Below are positions 60,122 to 64,000 of a DNA stretch of 64,000 nt, in pieces. Below the pieces are notes generated by a model. It had not been told where the DNA came from and searched no databases. It saw nothing but the letters and a program-made list of their open reading frames with translations. Positions within the stretch are counted from its first letter, which is position 1. The number at the start of each line of letters is the position of its first letter. This DNA is from Bact-08 sp964533215 (GTDB lineage: Bacteria; Bacteroidota; Bacteroidia; Bacteroidales; UBA932). The DNA is taken from NCBI GenBank assembly GCA_964533215.1, contig CAZHLJ010000006.1, positions 62,001 through 126,000 on the forward strand, written 5' to 3'. The position numbers and the translations under genes were made by a program.

Positions 60122-61381
60122 TCACTCATCTTCGCTCTCTGGCAGTAGTTTTTCTCCTTCACCGAGAATGAGTCTGGAGGTCGCATCATCAAGGGCCTCC
60201 ACTCCTCTCAGTTTTCTTCGGATAACATTTGTTCTTGTGCCGACAAGCTTATCGATATCATCCAGTCCTCCTTGAATATTCTTCTGCGCTTTCTGTAAAA
60301 GACCACCGAATGATTCAAATTCGGTCTTTACAGCCCCAAGGACTTTCCATACTTCACTGCTTCTCTTCTCTATTGCCAATGTCCTGAAACCCATTTGAAG
60401 GCTGTTCAGTATTGCAGCCAAGGTTGTCGGGCCTGTAACAATCACCTTGTACTTAAGTTGCAGCTCCTCAAGAAGAGCAGCCTTACGGACAACTTCTGCA
60501 TAGATACCCTCAAATGGAAGGAACATAATTGCAAAGTCAGTTGTATAAGGAGGATCAACATATTTTTCGCTTATATCCTTTGCCATCTTCTTGATGGCAT
60601 TGTCCATAGCTTTCTGTTCCATTTCAATTCTCGCAGGATCTCCGGAATCATATGCATCCTGCAACGACTCGTAAACCTCCTTTGGAAACTTTGCATCTAT
60701 CGGCAGCCATATCTGATTATTCTGGTCATCTTTTCCGGGAAGTTTTATTGCAAACTCAACAAACTCCTTTCCTGAAGGTTTGGTCTTCACATTTGACTCA
60801 TATTGCTCAGGGGCAAGTATCTGCTCCAATAACATCGACAACTGGACCTCTCCTATCCCACCACGCATTTTGACATTGTTAAGCACCCTTTTCAATCCAC
60901 CTACATCCTGTGCAAGAGTCTGCATTTCACCCAAACCTTTCTGAACTTCAATAAGCTGTTTACCAACTGTTTCAAAGCTTTGCCCAAGCCTTTCGCTTAG
61001 TGTCTTTTCCAGCTTCTCCTCTACTGTTGCCCTGATTTTTTCCAGCTTCTCCTCAGTATTTTTTATCATCTCGCTAAGGCTTTTTTCTATCTGAGACAGT
61101 TTATCCTTCTGAATCTCAGTCTGCAGGTTGAGGCTTTTGTCTGAAGAATCCTGAAAAGACTTAATGTTTACAGTAAGTTGCTGAGAGAATTGTTTGATTG
61201 CCTCCGAAAGCTCCTCACGGTTCTCCTTGGATGTCCTCTGGCTCTCCTCCCTCATGTACCTTAGATCATCAATCAGCCTCGATTCAAATCGGTTCAGATT
61301 CTCTATTTTTAGATATAGCATGATTACAAAAACTGCGACAAGAATAACCAAGCCGAAAGTGAGAATTGTCAAAATATTCAT
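60122..61381 (-). CDS. rmuC: DNA recombination protein RmuC
   Basis: A 419-residue protein with an N-terminal membrane anchor (LTILTFGLVILVAVFVIMLYL), a long coiled coil (about residues 30-150, heptad-rich with many Glu/Lys) and the RmuC nuclease-like domain (about 165-400), including MRGGIGEVQLSMLLEQIL, LPIDAKFPKEVYESL and FLPFEGIYAEVVR. Family members limit inversions at short inverted repeats. It is alone on the minus strand between carB and the MarR gene. Confidence 0.93.
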   Translation of the reverse strand: MNILTILTFGLVILVAVFVIMLYLKIENLNRFESRLIDDLRYMREESQRTSKENREELSEAIKQFSQQLTVNIKSFQDSSDKSLNLQTEIQKDKLSQIEKSLSEMIKNTEEKLEKIRATVEEKLEKTLSERLGQSFETVGKQLIEVQKGLGEMQTLAQDVGGLKRVLNNVKMRGGIGEVQLSMLLEQILAPEQYESNVKTKPSGKEFVEFAIKLPGKDDQNNQIWLPIDAKFPKEVYESLQDAYDSGDPARIEMEQKAMDNAIKKMAKDISEKYVDPPYTTDFAIMFLPFEGIYAEVVRKAALLEELQLKYKVIVTGPTTLAAILNSLQMGFRTLAIEKRSSEVWKVLGAVKTEFESFGGLLQKAQKNIQGGLDDIDKLVGTRTNVIRRKLRGVEALDDATSRLILGEGEKLLPESEDE

Positions 61382-61440
61382 GTTGAAAACAGGTTGATGA
61401 AAAATGTTATTGATACACTACAAATTAATGAAAAAACAAT

Positions 61441-61448
61441 TATATTTG
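61441..61448 (+). promoter_or_regulatory. Candidate -7 box for the marR-hdrCBA operon
   Basis: TATATTTG matches TAnnTTTG, 27 bases before the MarR ATG. No TTTG at -33. The surrounding 61382-61475 region also separates this unit from divergent rmuC and is where a MarR operator would be expected, but I find no clear long palindrome. Confidence 0.4.
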
Positions 61449-61475
61449 CAATAGTAAAAGCACATACTATCTTAT

Positions 61476-61925
61476 ATGATACTAAATAAAAAAGTCGGAG
61501 TGTTTCTTAATCTGGTTCATTGCAGATTCAAGTCATATATGATAAACATCTTTCAAAGCAACGGCTTCGATATCACCCCAGAACAATTCCTTGTACTTGA
61601 CACCCTTTGGGATGATGGTGTTCAATCACAGCAGGAGATTGCAGACAAGCTTAAAAAGGATAAAAATTCTGTCACCAAGCTGATCGATGCTCTTGAAAAA
61701 AAGAATTTAGTAAAGAGAACAGCGTTCAAGCAAGACCGGCGGCAGAATCTTATTCATGTTACAGAGGCAGGCAATAGGATTAAAGATGCTGTGACAGAGA
61801 TAGCAATGGAGAGTACCAATGCAATAATAAAAGACATTCCTCATGAAGAGCTCTATACTTTCATAAGAGTCCTCACCAAAATGTCTGATAATATGATAAT
61901 AGATAAGGAGAAACAGAATGGGTAA
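61476..61925 (+). CDS. MarR-family transcriptional regulator
   Basis: A 149-residue winged-helix regulator: FLVLDTLWDDGVQSQQEIADKL is the helix-turn-helix entry, DKNSVTKLIDALEKKNLVKR the recognition helix, and FKQDRRQNLIHVTEAGNRI the wing. It probably binds as a dimer to its own promoter and responds to a small ligand or redox signal. Its 3' end overlaps hdrC by eight bases, so it is translated with the Hdr genes and most likely regulates them. Confidence 0.9.
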   Translation: MILNKKVGVFLNLVHCRFKSYMINIFQSNGFDITPEQFLVLDTLWDDGVQSQQEIADKLKKDKNSVTKLIDALEKKNLVKRTAFKQDRRQNLIHVTEAGNRIKDAVTEIAMESTNAIIKDIPHEELYTFIRVLTKMSDNMIIDKEKQNG

Positions 61926-62610
61926 ATTGTTCGATAAACTGATGGAGGATTACCGCTTTAAGGAGGGTCTGAATGCCTGCATCAACTGTGGAACCTGTAC
62001 AGCCATATGTCCGGCTGCAGAATTTTACAAATACGATCCCAGAATTATTACAGATTCCGTACAGTCTCAGGATGATGCTGTAATAGAAGCTTTGTTGAAA
62101 AGCGACACTATATGGTACTGTGGAGAGTGTATGTCCTGCGTAACCCGCTGTCCAAGGAAAAATGCTCCCGGGCTTATAATAATGGCTCTCAGAAGTCTTT
62201 CTGTTGACATGGGATACTTTATGGAATCAGAAAAAGGGAGGCAGCAATATGCTTTAGGAAAAGCTCTTTGCGGGAATATCCTGAACTATGGATATTGCGT
62301 TTACCCACGCACCTTCAAGCACTCTGCGCATCCGGAATCGGGAACTGTGGGAAAGTGGATTGAGGATAACCTTGAAGCAGTTCACAAGAGGCTTGGGTCA
62401 AATCTGGATGGAGATGGTCCTGGTATTTTGAGAAAAATACCTCAAGAGGATCTGGACGAGCTCAAATCTATTTTTGACGTCACCGGTGCTACTGAAAGGC
62501 TGGAAAATGTTGAAAAGCTCTCTCTTGCCAGAGCTAAGGAGATGGGACTCTCTCAGGAAGAGTACCTTAATTTTATATTTACAAAATCAGAAAAAGAACA
62601 TCATATATAA
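61918..62610 (+). CDS. hdrC: HdrC-like iron-sulfur subunit
   Basis: A 230-residue protein with two ferredoxin-like [4Fe-4S] motifs: Cys21, 24, 27, 31 (CINCGTCTAIC) and Cys68, 71, 74, 78 (CGECMSCVTRC), the HdrC layout, followed by a helical C-terminal region of about 140 residues. It would carry electrons between HdrB and HdrA. Start ATG at 61918 overlaps marR; the next gene starts four bases after its stop. No membrane helices, so the complex is soluble. Confidence 0.88.
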   Translation: MGKLFDKLMEDYRFKEGLNACINCGTCTAICPAAEFYKYDPRIITDSVQSQDDAVIEALLKSDTIWYCGECMSCVTRCPRKNAPGLIIMALRSLSVDMGYFMESEKGRQQYALGKALCGNILNYGYCVYPRTFKHSAHPESGTVGKWIEDNLEAVHKRLGSNLDGDGPGILRKIPQEDLDELKSIFDVTGATERLENVEKLSLARAKEMGLSQEEYLNFIFTKSEKEHHI

Positions 62611-62614
62611 GATC

Positions 62615-63631
62615 ATGATCGTCAACGGTAAACAGAAAATTTGGAGCGAGTATCAGAAGGAGATACCTGAGGACCATTACTTTTATGTAAGGAGCTGTAT
62701 CCGCCAGAATTTTTTCCCGGCATCGGAGAAGACATTTCTGGATATAGTAAGGAACAAACTCAACCTGGATTATTTCGAAACAGAACATCATACGACCTGT
62801 GGAGGAATTGCTTATCACAGCGACACCATACCTCAGGAGACCCTTATGACCATAATAGCCCGTCAGTTTGCCCTTATGACTGAGAATGGTTATAAAAACT
62901 ATGTAGCCTCCTGTATCACCTCATTCGGTATCTATACCGAGACACTGGAAACATGGAGACACTTTCCTGAGCTTGAAGCCAAGGTTCGTGAAAATCTTTG
63001 GAAGGCTACAAAGAAGGAGTTCAACAAACCCGAATTCCTTGCCCACGCAAGCGACGTAATTTTCAAACTGAGAGATAAAATAGCAGCCCAGGCAAAACAT
63101 AAGCTGATCAATATCAAGACTGGAGAGCCACTAAGGGTTGTAGAGCATATCGGATGCCACTACTCAAAGATGTTCCCTTCAAAAGGGGTCGGAGGAGCAG
63201 AATACCCATACGTCCTTACAGGAATGATAGAGTCCTGGGGCGGAGAGATAATTGACTACCCTGAGAGAAGGCATTGTTGCGGATTCGGGTTCAGGCAGTA
63301 TTTGGTTCAGGCCAATCGTGGATACTCCATTTCAAACACCCACAAAAAATTTGAATCCATGGAGCCATTCAAGCCAGACATGATAATCACAAATTGTCCG
63401 GGATGCCCATATTTTCTGGACAGATGGCAATATGTAATCAAAGAGCTGGAAGGAAAGACTTATGGAGAGGGTTCGCAGGGAATACCTGTGTTCACATATG
63501 AAGAGGTTGCCGGACTTGTTTTGGGATACGACCCTTGGGATCTTGGCCTTCAAGTCCATCAGACTGATGTTGAACCGCTATTGGATAAAATGGGAATTGA
63601 ATACAACAAAGCTGATAAATATAAAATATGA
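62615..63631 (+). CDS. hdrB: HdrB-like cysteine-rich subunit
   Basis: A 338-residue heterodisulfide-reductase subunit B homologue. The C-terminal CCG motif is complete: Cys181, Cys221-Cys222-Gly, Cys261 and Cys264. The N-terminal one is degraded: Cys28, Cys62 (TCGG) and Cys100 (CITS, no second Cys), so only one non-cubane [4Fe-4S] site is obviously intact. I take the ATG at 62615, four bases after hdrC; an upstream in-frame ATG at 62474 lies inside hdrC. Its stop overlaps the hdrA ATG (ATGA). Confidence 0.85.
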   Translation: MIVNGKQKIWSEYQKEIPEDHYFYVRSCIRQNFFPASEKTFLDIVRNKLNLDYFETEHHTTCGGIAYHSDTIPQETLMTIIARQFALMTENGYKNYVASCITSFGIYTETLETWRHFPELEAKVRENLWKATKKEFNKPEFLAHASDVIFKLRDKIAAQAKHKLINIKTGEPLRVVEHIGCHYSKMFPSKGVGGAEYPYVLTGMIESWGGEIIDYPERRHCCGFGFRQYLVQANRGYSISNTHKKFESMEPFKPDMIITNCPGCPYFLDRWQYVIKELEGKTYGEGSQGIPVFTYEEVAGLVLGYDPWDLGLQVHQTDVEPLLDKMGIEYNKADKYKI

Positions 63632-64000
63632 ATAAAGAGGTACTCGTTATTGGAGGCGGGCCTGCAGGACTAGAGGCGGCCGGACAACTCAAAAATCTTG
63701 GCTACAAAGCATATATAGTTGAAAGAAGTGAAAAACTTGGAGGGCACTTGTGCAAATGGGACAGATTGTTTCCGGAAAGCATCTCCGCAAGCGAGACTTT
63801 GGAAAAACTATTGAAGCCAATTGCCGGAACAACAGTTTTCCTTAACACCGAGGTTGTGAAAGCAGAAAAAAAGGGAGATATGTTTACCGTGACTCTCTCT
63901 GACGATGCTTCGCTCACTGTATCGGCAATAGTAGTCGCAACAGGTTTTACTCTTTTCAGGGCAGAAAAGAAGGAGGAGTATGGATATGGGATATATAACA
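63628..64000 (+). CDS. hdrA: HdrA-like FAD-dependent oxidoreductase (partial, runs off window)
   Basis: The first 124 codons are visible. It opens directly with an FAD-binding GGGPAGLEAA loop (VLVIGGGPAGLEAAG), then VERSEKLGGHLCKWDRLFPE and an ATG-type AIVVATGF. There is no N-terminal ferredoxin extension. In HdrA the flavin bifurcates electrons; whether the cysteine motifs of full HdrA follow is not visible. ATGA coupling with hdrB and operon order C-B-A support the assignment, though QmoA-like proteins share this start. Confidence 0.8.
   Translation, partial: MNKEVLVIGGGPAGLEAAGQLKNLGYKAYIVERSEKLGGHLCKWDRLFPESISASETLEKLLKPIAGTTVFLNTEVVKAEKKGDMFTVTLSDDASLTVSAIVVATGFTLFRAEKKEEYGYGIYN

Overview
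The window is chromosomal DNA of an anaerobic Gram-negative bacterium of the order Bacteroidales; the family cannot be fixed from sequence alone. Supporting evidence: Bacteroidota promoter elements (TTTG, 19-20 bases, TAnnTTTG) upstream of valS and carA; a TamL-type lipoprotein, C69 dipeptidase and Ig-like lipoprotein; a short Flavobacteria-like arginine decarboxylase; a NagB/PIG-L fusion; KdsA and a KdsC start (lipopolysaccharide); and an anaerobe's redox set (HydG, FprA flavodiiron protein, EtfAB with acyl-CoA dehydrogenase, HdrCBA). The DNA is AT-rich and densely packed. I saw no rRNA, tRNA, CRISPR array, phage, transposase or integrase. A run of exactly 100 N (30936-31035) is a scaffold gap, so what lies between mnmE and the MATE gene is unknown. 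No gene-free stretch exceeds 300 bases.

Layout. 1-2123 (-): KdsC-like start, DUF2520 protein, fucose-isomerase-like protein. 2239-3111 (+): cation efflux. 3142-7106 (-): DUF3467 protein, EtfB, EtfA, acyl-CoA dehydrogenase. 7223-13974 (+): valS, thioesterase, tatA, tatC, ABC-F, rlmB, apparently one operon from a clear promoter. 13955-16062 (-): TrmH-family methyltransferase and arginine decarboxylase. 16210-18492 (+): TamL-like protein. 18489-27304 (-): CBM9-like protein, sugar transporter, NagB/PIG-L fusion, KdsA, RarA, sulfatase, carboxypeptidase-regulatory-like protein. 27404-30913 (+): rlmD, AlkD-like, mnmE. After the gap come MATE (+), then Hsp20, DUF190 and FluC (-).

33919-43918 holds a glycosidase-like lipoprotein (+), an alpha/beta hydrolase (-), an umuD-VanZ-umuC SOS-type operon (+), a GH13 amylase overlapping a pyrophosphate-type phosphofructokinase (-), and ligA (+). 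44001-55575 (+) is one tightly spaced run: fprA, FlK-like thioesterase, YihY, hydG, RelA/SpoT, Ig-like lipoprotein, outer-membrane barrel, ispG, C69 dipeptidase. carAB (+) has its own promoter and ends at a two-way terminator shared with rmuC (-). The last 2.5 kb is a MarR regulator translationally linked to hdrC, hdrB and the start of hdrA, which runs off the end.

Most of the window is ordinary core genome and I do not see a convincing wholly new system. The points most worth checking are: a NagB domain lacking canonical catalytic residues but fused to an intact-looking PIG-L domain; an IspG with a strongly reduced middle domain; a VanZ-like membrane protein wedged into umuDC; HydG placed in a redox/stress operon without HydE or HydF; an HdrB with one degraded cysteine motif in a MarR-linked operon; and a perfect TGTCA dyad near hsp20.
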